Assembly (NCBI GenBank): GCA_030607235.1
Contig: JAUWEX010000036.1
Location: 1 to 8,572 of the forward strand
From: Planctomycetota bacterium
GTDB lineage: Bacteria; Planctomycetota; B129-G9
DNA: 8,572 nt
Direction: 5' to 3'
The translations under genes were made by a program, and so were the position numbers. A model generated the notes under the pieces. It made no database searches and was not told the origin of the DNA. It worked only from the letters and a program-made list of their open reading frames with translations. This document shows positions 1 through 6,180 of the stretch, in pieces. Positions within the stretch are counted from its first letter, which is position 1, and every line of letters starts with the position of its first letter.

Positions 1-303
1 GACGATCCCGCTGTTTCCCAATGCTGACGCGGTTTCCAAATCGTAAATACGTCATATCGTGTCCGGGCGAGGCTATGAGTTTTTTCGCCGCGAGAAGGCA
101 CCCGGGGCGATCATTGAGGCTCAACGTCAATTCGAAAATCACTAACTCTGTTTATCCGCAGGAAACGGCGAGGTCCCGTTTGCGCGCCGACCGTTTCACA
201 AAGAGAATTCAAAAGAAACCGCCTTATTTAGTCATTTCAAAAGATTGCATTTACCAAATTCGACTGCGCCGAAGGTTTGCAAAATTCATGGGGGGGAATT
301 GCT
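1..303. other. dnaA upstream region, no convincing gene
   Basis: No coding region here is convincing. The forward frame open from about 21 runs into dnaA in another frame, has no family features and is rich in Arg and Ser in the way shadow frames are. A short forward frame from base 2 to a TAA at 44-46 could be the tail of an upstream gene, but 14 codons prove nothing. The region holds one near-consensus DnaA box (152-160) and three similar words: GTTTCCCAAT (13-22), GTTTCCAAAT (32-41) and TTTACCAAAT (250-259). The stretch 200-260 is relatively AT-rich. I could not find a good -35/-10 pair for dnaA. This could be an autoregulatory dnaA leader or part of an origin, but one box is not enough to call oriC. 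Confidence 0.4.
152..160 (+). promoter_or_regulatory. Putative DnaA box
   Basis: TTATCCGCA matches the classical DnaA box TTATCCACA at 8 of 9 positions and lies about 144 bp before the dnaA start, where autoregulatory boxes are common. Only one such site was seen. Because the recognition helix of this DnaA is altered, the preferred box may differ from the classical one. Confidence 0.4.
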
Positions 304-1674
304 GTGCCAATACTTGGAGCCGAAGTCTGGAAGGAAATACAAAACAATATCGTCAACAAAATCGGCGCTCAAAGGTTCAATCTCTGGTTAAAAAACTCGA
401 CGCTGAAGTCGCTCGAAGCCGACACCGCCGTCATCGGCGTACCTAACCCGTTCATCCTGACGTGGATCGAGGACAAACTGGCCGCGGATGTAGAAGAGGC
501 GCTGTGCGAGCACTTCCAAAAGAAGATCACCGCCAGGTTCACCGTCGACGGCACGCTCTTCCGGCAGATGCGAAAGTTGCAGCAGGAACAGCAGGACGAG
601 GCGATTACGTTCAAAAGCCCCAGCGGCGCGACCTACGCCGAAAACGAGCCGCTGAACCAGCGCTACAACTTCGAGCGCTACGCCGTCGGCGAGGGCAACA
701 GGTTCGCCTACGAGATGAGCCGTCGGATAATCGAAACGCGCGGCGAGCAGTTCAGCACACTGCTGGTCTACGGCGGGTCGGGCCTGGGCAAGACGCACCT
801 GTTGCAGGCCTGCGCGAAGGAACTCAAACGACGCTACCCGGAGATAACTGTGCGATACGTTTCGTGCGAACAATTCGTAAATCAATTCGTTACCGCGATC
901 AAAAGCGGCAAGGTCGACTCGTTCCGCCGCCGACACCGCAACGCCGACGCGCTGATAATCGACGATATCCACTGGCTGGCGGGCAAGAAGGCCTCGCAGG
1001 AAGAATTTCTGCACACCTTCAACGCGCTGTCGGACAAAAACCGGATAATCATCGCCGCCAGCGACGAACACCCAAGCCAGACCGAAAAAATCAGCCGCGC
1101 ACTGCTGGACCGCTTTAGCGCGGCGATGACCGCGCGAATCGATCCGCCGGACCGCGACACGAAAATCGCGATCATCAACCAGCGCGCCGCCGAAATGAAG
1201 CGCAGTCTGCCCCGGCCGGTGGTAGAGTACATCGCCGACGTCTGCGAGGGCAACATCCGCGAACTCGAAGGCGCAGTAATGAAACTGCTGGCCTTCAACG
1301 CGCTACACAAGAGCGCGCTGACGCTGGCGCTGGCGCGGACGGTGCTGCAGGAGGACCTGCGGCGGCGGCGCGAGAGGGTCTCGCTCGAAAAGGTGCTCGA
1401 GGCGGTCTGCGAAGTCTTCGGGATATCGGCGGCCGACCTGAAATCGAGCCGCAGGACGCGATCGATCGCGTTCCCCCGACAGGTGGCGATGTACCTGGCG
1501 CGAAAACTTACGACGGCCTCGCTAAAGGAGGTCGGACAATACTTCGGCAACAAGAGCCACGCTACGGCGTTGCACTCCGAGACGAAAATCCGCGCAATAG
1601 TCGAAAATGACCAGCCCACCGCCGATATCATCCTTCGGACCGAAGCGCGAATACTGCGGCGAGGAAGGGCATAA
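304..1674 (+). CDS. dnaA: Chromosomal replication initiator protein DnaA
   Basis: DnaA is an AAA+ ATPase that binds DnaA boxes at the origin, melts DNA and helps load the helicase. GTG at 304 is chosen because a G-run Shine-Dalgarno (291-296) sits 7 nt upstream; an in-frame TTG at 277 would add nine residues with no ribosome site. The product is 456 aa, a normal length. Domain I is the N-terminal ~85 residues, followed by a short charged linker. The AAA+ core has Walker A GGSGLGKTH (Lys163), Walker B IIDDIHWLAG (Asp220, Asp221), an arginine-finger region LLDRF and sensor II GNIRELEG. Domain IV has FPRQVAMYLAR (from 390) and a recognition helix FGNKSHATALHS (from 414). The usual GGRDHTT is changed: Ser418 and Ala420 replace the family Asp and Thr, while His419 and the upstream Arg384 remain. 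Box VII is also divergent (SAAM for the usual WGL). No dnaN follows. A terminator lies 38 nt after the stop. Confidence 0.96.
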   Translation: MPILGAEVWKEIQNNIVNKIGAQRFNLWLKNSTLKSLEADTAVIGVPNPFILTWIEDKLAADVEEALCEHFQKKITARFTVDGTLFRQMRKLQQEQQDEAITFKSPSGATYAENEPLNQRYNFERYAVGEGNRFAYEMSRRIIETRGEQFSTLLVYGGSGLGKTHLLQACAKELKRRYPEITVRYVSCEQFVNQFVTAIKSGKVDSFRRRHRNADALIIDDIHWLAGKKASQEEFLHTFNALSDKNRIIIAASDEHPSQTEKISRALLDRFSAAMTARIDPPDRDTKIAIINQRAAEMKRSLPRPVVEYIADVCEGNIRELEGAVMKLLAFNALHKSALTLALARTVLQEDLRRRRERVSLEKVLEAVCEVFGISAADLKSSRRTRSIAFPRQVAMYLARKLTTASLKEVGQYFGNKSHATALHSETKIRAIVENDQPTADIILRTEARILRRGRA

Positions 1675-1711
1675 CCATAACGAGCAAGAGGGGTTACACA
1701 CACAGGGGAAA

Positions 1712-1749
1712 CTCCGCCGGGACAGCGATTCCGGCGGAGATTTTCTTTT
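1712..1749 (+). terminator. Intrinsic terminator of dnaA
   Basis: A perfect 9-bp stem, CTCCGCCGG (1712-1720) with CCGGCGGAG (1731-1739), has a 10-nt loop and is followed by a T-rich tract (TTTTCTTTT, 1741-1749). It ends the dnaA transcript and separates it from the next promoter. Confidence 0.9.
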
Positions 1750-1768
1750 CATATATTTATTTTTCGTC

Positions 1769-1796
1769 TTGACTTCTCCCGCCCGTAGTGTATACT
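1769..1796 (+). promoter_or_regulatory. Strong sigma70-type promoter of the ncRNA
   Basis: TTGACT (1769-1774) and TATACT (1791-1796) each match the consensus at 5 of 6 positions and are 16 bp apart. Transcription would start near 1803. No open reading frame with a ribosome site follows; the next clear signal is the terminator at 2019-2061, so the promoter appears to drive a non-coding RNA. Confidence 0.8.
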
Positions 1797-1807
1797 ATAT
1801 CTAGTAT
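1792..1807. promoter_or_regulatory. Inverted repeat over -10 and start site, possible operator
   Basis: ATACTA (1792-1797) and TAGTAT (1802-1807) are perfect reverse complements around TATC. The dyad covers the -10 element and the predicted start site, where a bound repressor would block RNA polymerase. It is AT-rich, so chance is possible. Confidence 0.35.
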
Positions 1808-2061
1808 GCTCACCAAGCAATCAGTCAAACATGTTGTCGAGAAGCCTTTTCGCAACCATATAATGTATAGTCGGTTGCGACGAGAACACTACATGAGGGG
1901 TCATGTGGGCGACGAGAGAGGGTCGTCATGATAAAGCCAGCGCCCGATTCGGGGCAAACAAGATGGTCGAGCGATGGCGAATAGTGGAACCACCACCTAT
2001 CATTCACAACATGCGCCAGGGGCGATGATTCTTTTTTGAATCACCGCCCCATTGTTTTTTT
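1803..2061 (+). ncRNA. Structured non-coding RNA of unknown family
   Basis: A good promoter upstream and a very strong terminator downstream bound about 215 nt of sequence without a supported ORF. An outer helix is formed by CATGTTGT (1830-1837) with ACAACATG (2006-2013). Inside it are TCGCAACC (1850-1857) with GGTTGCGA (1873-1880); ACATGA (1891-1896) with TCATGT (1901-1906), closed by a GGGG loop; GACGA (1911-1915) with TCGTC (1923-1927); a short CCCG/CGGG hairpin near 1943-1953; and ATAG-TGG (1981-1987) with CCACCTAT (1993-2000), with one bulge. I see no hallmark of tmRNA, RNase P RNA or SRP RNA, and the fold is branched rather than the rod expected of 6S RNA. TGGAACC at 1985 resembles the T-box core, but no gene follows on this strand. 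Ends are predictions from promoter and terminator. Function is unknown; the fold was found by eye. Confidence 0.65.
2019..2061 (+). terminator. Intrinsic terminator of the ncRNA
   Basis: GGGGCGATGATTC (2019-2031) pairs with GAATCACCGCCCC (2038-2050): 13 positions with one A-C mismatch and a T6 loop. Seven Ts follow at 2055-2061. On the opposite strand no U-tract follows, so the hairpin acts on the plus strand. Confidence 0.92.
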
Positions 2062-2083
2062 CGCGAGCCGGTCGTCTTTTCGG

Positions 2084-2569
2084 TTATTCGGCAGCCGCCT
2101 TTTCCGCGTTCTTGAGGGCTTGCCTGCGGATGGCATCCTTGAGCCAGTAGTTGAACCGCTGTATAAGAACGTTCTGGCGTAGCGTATCCGGATCCTCGTT
2201 CACCCAATCGTCATATTTGCTGCGGTGCGGCGACCAGATATCTTTCGGCCTCTGGCGCAAAACCCTCAGGCGGAACCGCACGCCTTCTTTGCCGTCCTCT
2301 TCGACCCGGTCGAGACGCACCTGCGCCTTAATTCTGTATTGCCGGGAGGTTCGCCAAAGGGTCTCGATCTCGCCGTCATCTTTGTCGGCGGTTTCCAATT
2401 CCCAGTCGGGCATTTTCGAGGTAATAATCGCCCAGGCCCGGTCATACTCGATAGGCACGTAATTTGGGGATTCAACCCATTTGTCCGAAAAAGGATTGAG
2501 CGCGTCAAGCACGCGGCAGCCAGCCACAAACACTAGCAGCCCGACCAGCGGCAATAGAAATTTTTTCAC
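2084..2569 (-). CDS. Small predicted lipoprotein of unknown function
   Basis: GTG at 2569 is the likely start: GGAGG (complement of 2577-2581) lies 7 nt before it, and it places a proper signal peptide at the N-terminus. A longer reading from 2641 would overlap the promoter. The product is 161 aa. Residues 1-17 (MKKFLLPLVGLLVFVAG) are a lipoprotein signal peptide, with lipobox VAGC and lipidation at Cys18, so the protein should be membrane-anchored and exported. The remaining ~140 residues alternate charged and hydrophobic positions (a Tyr-Asp-Arg-Ala-Trp start, then strands around RIKAQVRLDRV and VRFRLRVLRQR), suggesting one helix followed by a beta-sheet, and end in a charged helix rich in Ala and Lys. 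I do not recognise the family; a BamC-like helix-grip fold is only a guess. It is transcribed alone. Confidence 0.85.
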   Translation of the reverse strand: MKKFLLPLVGLLVFVAGCRVLDALNPFSDKWVESPNYVPIEYDRAWAIITSKMPDWELETADKDDGEIETLWRTSRQYRIKAQVRLDRVEEDGKEGVRFRLRVLRQRPKDIWSPHRSKYDDWVNEDPDTLRQNVLIQRFNYWLKDAIRRQALKNAEKAAAE

Positions 2570-2609
2570 GATGCAGCCTCCGTCAAAGGTGTGCTCCCTT
2601 ACGCGAAGC

Positions 2610-2615
2610 ATTATA
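2610..2615 (-). promoter_or_regulatory. -10 element of the lipoprotein gene
   Basis: The minus strand reads TATAAT at 2615-2610, a perfect -10 box, giving a start near 2603 and a leader of about 34 nt before the GTG start. The -35 region 17 bp further (TTTCGC) is poor, so the promoter may be weak or need an activator. Confidence 0.6.
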
Positions 2616-2775
2616 CCGCGATCCGTCCCCGCGCGAAACAAAAAATCGCGCCGTCAGAACTCCGAATTGGCGCGCCGCGCCGAATCAAAACGCTTGCGCA
2701 CTCCACGGCGGGCGCGCTGAGCATGGCGGGCATCGTCCGCAAACGGCTCGCATAAGAATAGCAAACCGCAAAACA

Positions 2776-2810
2776 AAAGACGGCGCACGGAGACGTGCGC
2801 CGTTTTCTTT
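2776..2810. terminator. Bidirectional terminator with GAGA tetraloop
   Basis: ACGGCGCACG (2780-2789) and CGTGCGCCGT (2794-2803) form a perfect 10-bp stem closed by GAGA, a GNRA-type tetraloop. An A-rich tract precedes it (2771-2778) and TTTTCTTT follows (2803-2810), so it can work on either strand. It lies between two divergent promoters, with no confident gene ending into it, so it may insulate the two units or end a short unannotated transcript. The rest of 2642-2860 holds nothing I can support. Confidence 0.88.
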
Positions 2811-2860
2811 GCCCCGCACCCGCAACTGGCCGACAACGACGACGGACTTGTGCTCGAGGC

Positions 2861-2888
2861 TTGCCCAAACAGCGCCAACTGGTATAAT
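2861..2888 (+). promoter_or_regulatory. Promoter of the nagA operon
   Basis: TTGCCC (2861-2866) and a perfect TATAAT (2883-2888) are separated by 16 bp. The predicted start near 2895 gives a leader of about 31 nt before the ATG at 2926. This excludes the longer in-frame start at 2809, which lies before the promoter and inside the terminator. Confidence 0.78.
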
Positions 2889-2925
2889 CAAGGCGATATC
2901 CTTCGACGAACATGACGGTAGCCGA

Positions 2926-4101
2926 ATGCCTGATACCACATACCTGCTGAAAAACGGAAGCCTTTTGCGCGGCGAGGAGTTCGCACCGGGCGATTTGCTT
3001 ATCCGCAACAATAGCATACAGGCTCTCGCCGACGAGATCGCGCCCATAAGCGGCGCGATCGTGGTGGACTGCCGCGGGATGAAAATCTGCCCCGGTTTTA
3101 TCGACACCCACTGCCACGGCGCGCTCGGCAAAGACGTAACCGAAGGCGCGGATTCGGTCCTCGAGGTCGCCCGCTACAAGGCCACCCAGGGCACGACCGC
3201 CTTTGTGCCGACGGTACTGACCGGCCCTATAGAGATGATGCGCTGGGCGGCGCTGGAGATCAAGCGCACAATGGATTGCGAAAACCCCGACGGCGCCACA
3301 ATCCTCGGCTCGCACCTCGAAGGCCCCTTCATAAACCCGAATTTTCGCGGCGCGCAGCCCGAGAATACCGCTCAACCGCCTAATCTCTACGAGACCCAGC
3401 AGTTTCTGGGCGATCTTGGCGAGACGCTCAGGATATTTACGCTTGCGCCGGAGATGCCTAACGCCGAACAGGTTGTCAAACTGCTGAGCAAGCGCGGCGT
3501 GCTGGTGGCCGCGGGCCACTCCGACTGCACCTACCAGCAGATGACCCGCGCGATCGGATGGGGCATACGGCACCTGACGCACACGTTTAACGCGATGCGC
3601 GGGATCCACCACCGCGAGCCCGGCATGATAGCCGCGGCGATCGACAGCGACGAGATGTGGTTCGGTTTCATAGCCGACCTGATACACGTGCACGAGTGGG
3701 TGCTTAAGTTTTTCATAAATGCCGTGGGTCTTAATCGCTGTGTCCTGGTAACCGACGCGATATGCGCCGCAGGCATGCCCGAAGGCGAGTACACGCTCGG
3801 CGGCCAGTACGTGGTAGTCAAGGGGCGCGCACCGCGGCTGATAAACGGCAGGCTCGCCGGCAGCATGCTGACGATGATCCAGGGCGTGCGAAATCTCGCC
3901 GAAAAGGCCGGTATCGGTCTGGCGGGTGCGATTAAGATGGCTTCGGAAAATCCGGCGAGAATGCTGGGCGTTTTCGATCGGAAAGGCTCGCTGGCGGAGG
4001 GCAAAGACGCCGACGCCTGCGTAATCGACGGGCGGTTCCGCGTCGCGTACACCTTCGTCAAGGGGCGGATGGTTTACGATCGCGAAAAAACCACTCAATA
4101 A
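2926..4101 (+). CDS. nagA: N-acetylglucosamine-6-phosphate deacetylase
   Basis: NagA removes the acetyl group from GlcNAc-6-phosphate in the cytoplasm, giving glucosamine-6-phosphate and acetate, in amino-sugar catabolism and cell-wall recycling. The product is 391 aa, close to the usual ~380-390. It is an amidohydrolase TIM barrel with the full active site: GFIDTHCHG with metal ligands His62 and His64, HLEGPF with Glu132, AAGHSD with His198, THTFNAM with His219, DLIHVH with His254 (likely substrate contact) and VTDA with the catalytic Asp277. The H-x-H pair resembles the two-metal Bacillus-type enzyme, not the E. coli form with Gln and Asn there. Small beta-sheet segments at both ends complete the fold. 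The ATG at 2926 has only a weak ribosome site but fits the promoter. No nagB or sugar transporter is in the window; a PAS-only gene follows after 17 nt and is probably co-transcribed. Confidence 0.95.
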   Translation: MPDTTYLLKNGSLLRGEEFAPGDLLIRNNSIQALADEIAPISGAIVVDCRGMKICPGFIDTHCHGALGKDVTEGADSVLEVARYKATQGTTAFVPTVLTGPIEMMRWAALEIKRTMDCENPDGATILGSHLEGPFINPNFRGAQPENTAQPPNLYETQQFLGDLGETLRIFTLAPEMPNAEQVVKLLSKRGVLVAAGHSDCTYQQMTRAIGWGIRHLTHTFNAMRGIHHREPGMIAAAIDSDEMWFGFIADLIHVHEWVLKFFINAVGLNRCVLVTDAICAAGMPEGEYTLGGQYVVVKGRAPRLINGRLAGSMLTMIQGVRNLAEKAGIGLAGAIKMASENPARMLGVFDRKGSLAEGKDADACVIDGRFRVAYTFVKGRMVYDREKTTQ

Positions 4102-4118
4102 AGAACGGGATAAAAAAC

Positions 4119-5237
4119 ATGAAAGATATCCAGGAATTTTTCGAAATGAGCGAAATCCTCGAAACCATCTCCGAGGGACTTCTGTTCACTCGTATGGACG
4201 GAGAGATCGTCAGCATAAACAAGGCCGGCGCCAAACTGCTGGGATACGGCGCGCCCGAAGAATTGGTCGGTAAAAACATCCGCAATCGCTATCGCAAAGA
4301 AGAGAGTTTCGACCAGTTTCTCACGCTAATCAAAAAGACCGGCGAGATTAACAACTATCTTATACTGGCGATTAAGCGCGACGGCCGACAGGCGTACCTC
4401 GAGGCTTACAGCCGCGTAAGACCCGACAGAGAGGGCAATCCCGCCGGAATATCCACTATATTCAAAGACGTCTCCGAGCGCGAACTGGGCAAGCGCGCAC
4501 TGGAAAAAGCCGACAACCGCTACCGACGCCTGTTCAACGAAACAACCGAAGGCTACGTCCGTTTCAGCGAAACCAACAACATAATCTTCATCAATCCCGC
4601 GGGCGCGCGGATACTTGGCTACGATTCGCCGATCGACATCACGAGCCAGAAGGTGCTGGATGTGTGGGCGGACACCGAAAAGCGCGATGCGTATCTCGCC
4701 AAACTCCGGCTCGAAGGCCGTGTTATCAACGTGCCGATCGAAATTGTCAACAACAAAGGCCGGAAGAAGACGCTCCTCGTTTCCGAACACCTGGTAACCA
4801 GCAACGACGGCCAGATAATCGGCTCGGACGCACTGTTCCGCGACATAACCGTAGAAAGCGAACAAAGGCATGAAATCGAAAAGACCTTTCGCCTGCGTCG
4901 CAACATCCTGACGCAGCGCAACGACCCGGGGATCATTTTCGATCGGGACGGTAAAATCCTTTTCGTCAACCCGGGATTCAGCCGGTTCTTCGGATACACC
5001 TCGGAAGATGTGGTCGACAAATCGCTTTTCGACTTCATACCGCCCGAAGACCACGACCTCATCGACCCTGCGGAAATCTGCCGGCGGGCGATCGACGAAA
5101 ACCTGACCACGATGGATTTTCGTTTCCGCAAAAACGACGGCTCGTTCGCGGCGTTGAAGTGGATGCTGATCCCCTCGCATTATCAGCCGGCCGACCGGCA
5201 GGAAGCGACGCTGGTGGCCAAACCGCCGCCCGAATAA
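4119..5237 (+). CDS. Triple PAS-domain protein without an output domain
   Basis: PAS domains bind small ligands or cofactors and mediate signalling contacts. The 372-aa product has three in a row, at roughly 8-118, 130-248 and 256-362. Each has the typical opening (GLLFTRMDGEIVSINKAGAKLLGY, split here as GLLFTRMDGEIV then NKAGAKLLGY; GYVRFS then NPAGARILGYDS; GIIFDRDGKILFVNPGF) and the first two end with DVSERE or DITVESE, the junctions that usually lead into a kinase or GGDEF domain. Here the chain stops after the third PAS. There is no histidine kinase, GGDEF, EAL, methyl-acceptor or HTH part, and no signal peptide or membrane segment. It is therefore likely a cytoplasmic sensor or adaptor acting through a partner. 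The ATG follows the nagA stop by 17 nt with no terminator between, so they are probably one operon. I cannot tell whether the link to amino sugars is functional. A small CCGCC/GGCGG hairpin spans the stop codon but lacks a T-tract. Confidence 0.88.
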   Translation: MKDIQEFFEMSEILETISEGLLFTRMDGEIVSINKAGAKLLGYGAPEELVGKNIRNRYRKEESFDQFLTLIKKTGEINNYLILAIKRDGRQAYLEAYSRVRPDREGNPAGISTIFKDVSERELGKRALEKADNRYRRLFNETTEGYVRFSETNNIIFINPAGARILGYDSPIDITSQKVLDVWADTEKRDAYLAKLRLEGRVINVPIEIVNNKGRKKTLLVSEHLVTSNDGQIIGSDALFRDITVESEQRHEIEKTFRLRRNILTQRNDPGIIFDRDGKILFVNPGFSRFFGYTSEDVVDKSLFDFIPPEDHDLIDPAEICRRAIDENLTTMDFRFRKNDGSFAALKWMLIPSHYQPADRQEATLVAKPPPE

Positions 5238-5303
5238 GGCGGGGCTTCGCGTGCAAGCAAGCATTGACGCCGCCAGCGCGCCTCGCACATCATATTTTGG
5301 CCA

Positions 5304-5349
5304 TACAAAAGAATTGCCCGGCTTCGCACACAGGCGAAAAACGGGCAAT
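5304..5349 (-). terminator. Intrinsic terminator of the HTH/pseudo-receiver gene
   Basis: ATTGCCCG (5313-5320) and CGGGCAAT (5342-5349) form an 8-bp stem enclosing a second stem TTCGC/GCGAA. On the minus strand TCTTTTGT follows, giving a U-tract. It lies 27 bp after the minus-strand stop at 5376; the plus strand has no T-tract, so it does not obviously end the PAS transcript. Confidence 0.75.
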
Positions 5350-5375
5350 CAATCGTTTCGAGTACAGGTAGTTGC

Positions 5376-5984
5376 TTAATGCAGGCCCAACAGTCGGTGA
5401 ATCACCTTCAGGAATGTCTTGGTGTCAGTCGGCATCAGGATCATCGCCTCATATCCAAGCGAGACAAATTTCGACCGCTTCTCAGCGCCCACCTGTCGGC
5501 GGACCTGTTTGTCGGTTTTGTTGCCTTTCAAACCCGACAGCGCCACAAAACTAACGGCATCGAGAGATTCGATCGAGCCAAACAGCCCGGCCGCTTCCTT
5601 GACGTTTACGTCAAACTCCTCGGTGTCTATCAGGACAACCTCGAGTTTTTGTGCGGCTATCAACAACCCGGCGCTCAAGGGGTCTCCGGTGGCCTGAACG
5701 ATAAAACGCGTATCGTCGCTCAGAAAACCGCCCAACTCCTTGACGACTTTGGCCGACTTGCTGACGATCAGAACTTTGTACTTTTCGTCGGCAAAAAAGT
5801 CGGTCGGGATGTTGTGAGCCTTGATGAACTGAATCAGGTTCTCGCGAGTAACCCTGCGGGCCTTCGAGCCCGGGATACGGTAGCCATCGAGGCGTCCCGA
5901 ATCAATCCACTTTGTAACGGTCTGAGTAGTAACGTTACAAATTTTAGCAACCTGGCCGGGAGTAAACACTTTTTTTCTACCCAT
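5376..5984 (-). CDS. Excisionase-type HTH protein with degenerate receiver domain
   Basis: A 202-aa DNA-binding protein. Residues 6-60 are a MerR/excisionase-like winged HTH: FTPGQVAKICNVTTQTVTKW forms the helix-turn-helix, and GYRIPGSKARRVTRENLIQF the wing and following helix. Residues 68-200 have the strand-helix pattern of a response-regulator receiver (YKVLIVSKS, EVVLIDTEE, VSFVALSGL, GYEAMILMP). Key receiver residues are missing: the acidic pair after strand 1 is Ser75-Lys76, and the conserved Lys after strand 5 is Met184. An Asp at the phosphorylation position (Asp120) and a Ser at the switch position (Ser150) remain. It is probably an atypical receiver not controlled by ordinary Mg-dependent phosphorylation; it might sense a ligand or partner. 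The ATG start has GGAGG (complement of 5991-5995) 6 nt upstream. No kinase gene is adjacent. Targets are unknown; the palindrome upstream is a candidate site. Confidence 0.9.
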   Translation of the reverse strand: MGRKKVFTPGQVAKICNVTTQTVTKWIDSGRLDGYRIPGSKARRVTRENLIQFIKAHNIPTDFFADEKYKVLIVSKSAKVVKELGGFLSDDTRFIVQATGDPLSAGLLIAAQKLEVVLIDTEEFDVNVKEAAGLFGSIESLDAVSFVALSGLKGNKTDKQVRRQVGAEKRSKFVSLGYEAMILMPTDTKTFLKVIHRLLGLH

Positions 5985-6047
5985 TATGGCCCTCCGCCCA
6001 AAAAATAGATACAGACCCTTATCAATAAAACACGCTTGACCAGTTCG

Positions 6048-6072
6048 GCCTTTCCCGCGGGAAAGGCTTTCC
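6048..6072. promoter_or_regulatory. Perfect 20-bp palindrome with a third half-site
   Basis: GCCTTTCCCG (6048-6057) and CGGGAAAGGC (6058-6067) form a perfect palindrome. The word CTTTCC then recurs at 6067-6072, so three alternating half-sites (CTTTCC, GGAAAG, CTTTCC) overlap and allow two mutually exclusive hairpins. It lies 64 bp upstream of the HTH/pseudo-receiver start. It could be an operator, possibly for autoregulation, or an RNA switch in the leader. The plus strand has only a weak T-run afterwards, so a terminator is less likely. Confidence 0.5.
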
Positions 6073-6082
6073 TGTTCAACAA

Positions 6083-6097
6083 CCTGTTACCAACAGG
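6083..6097. repeat. Short inverted repeat in the intergenic region
   Basis: CCTGTT (6083-6088) and AACAGG (6092-6097) are perfect reverse complements around ACC. A further CCTGTT at 6071-6076 could pair with the same AACAGG instead. Together with the palindrome just before it this makes 6048-6097 unusually dense in competing hairpins. Confidence 0.4.
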
Positions 6098-6180
6098 CAG
6101 TGATGGGGAGGGATATACAAACCACGTACCAAAATCCAGGTGCAGCCTAAAACTACTCAACAAAAGGCGATGTGCTTTCC

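Noticed and set aside
2..46. Tail of an upstream plus-strand gene
   Set aside because: Fourteen open codons ending in TAA are too few to support a gene.
1..303. Chromosomal origin oriC
   Set aside because: Only one near-consensus DnaA box and no clear AT-rich unwinding element; GC skew cannot be judged from this window.
21..446. 141-codon plus-strand frame before dnaA
   Set aside because: It overlaps the first 140 bases of dnaA in another frame, has no ribosome site and has a composition typical of a non-coding frame.
1981..2000. T-box-like core TGGAACC in a bulged hairpin
   Set aside because: A T-box needs a downstream gene on the same strand and an antiterminator/terminator switch; the next plus-strand gene is over 900 bp away beyond two terminators.
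1825..2007. 60-codon minus-strand frame across the ncRNA
   Set aside because: No ribosome site or promoter on that strand; the region is better explained by the plus-strand promoter, hairpins and terminator.
1803..2061. 6S, tmRNA, RNase P or SRP RNA
   Set aside because: No tRNA-like ends, no RNase P conserved core and no SRP loop motif are visible, and the fold is branched instead of rod-like. A divergent 6S RNA cannot be excluded without a covariance search.
2611..4098. 495-codon open frame on the minus strand opposite nagA
   Set aside because: It mirrors the confident nagA gene, is rich in Arg, His and Ala as expected of a high-GC3 antisense frame, and shows no family motif.
4326..5348. 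340-codon minus-strand frame opposite the PAS gene
   Set aside because: It overlaps a gene with three clear PAS domains and has no recognisable motif or ribosome site; codon bias explains it.
5379..6008. 209-codon plus-strand frame opposite the HTH gene
   Set aside because: The minus-strand product has clear HTH and receiver patterns, a GGAGG ribosome site and a terminator; the plus frame has none.
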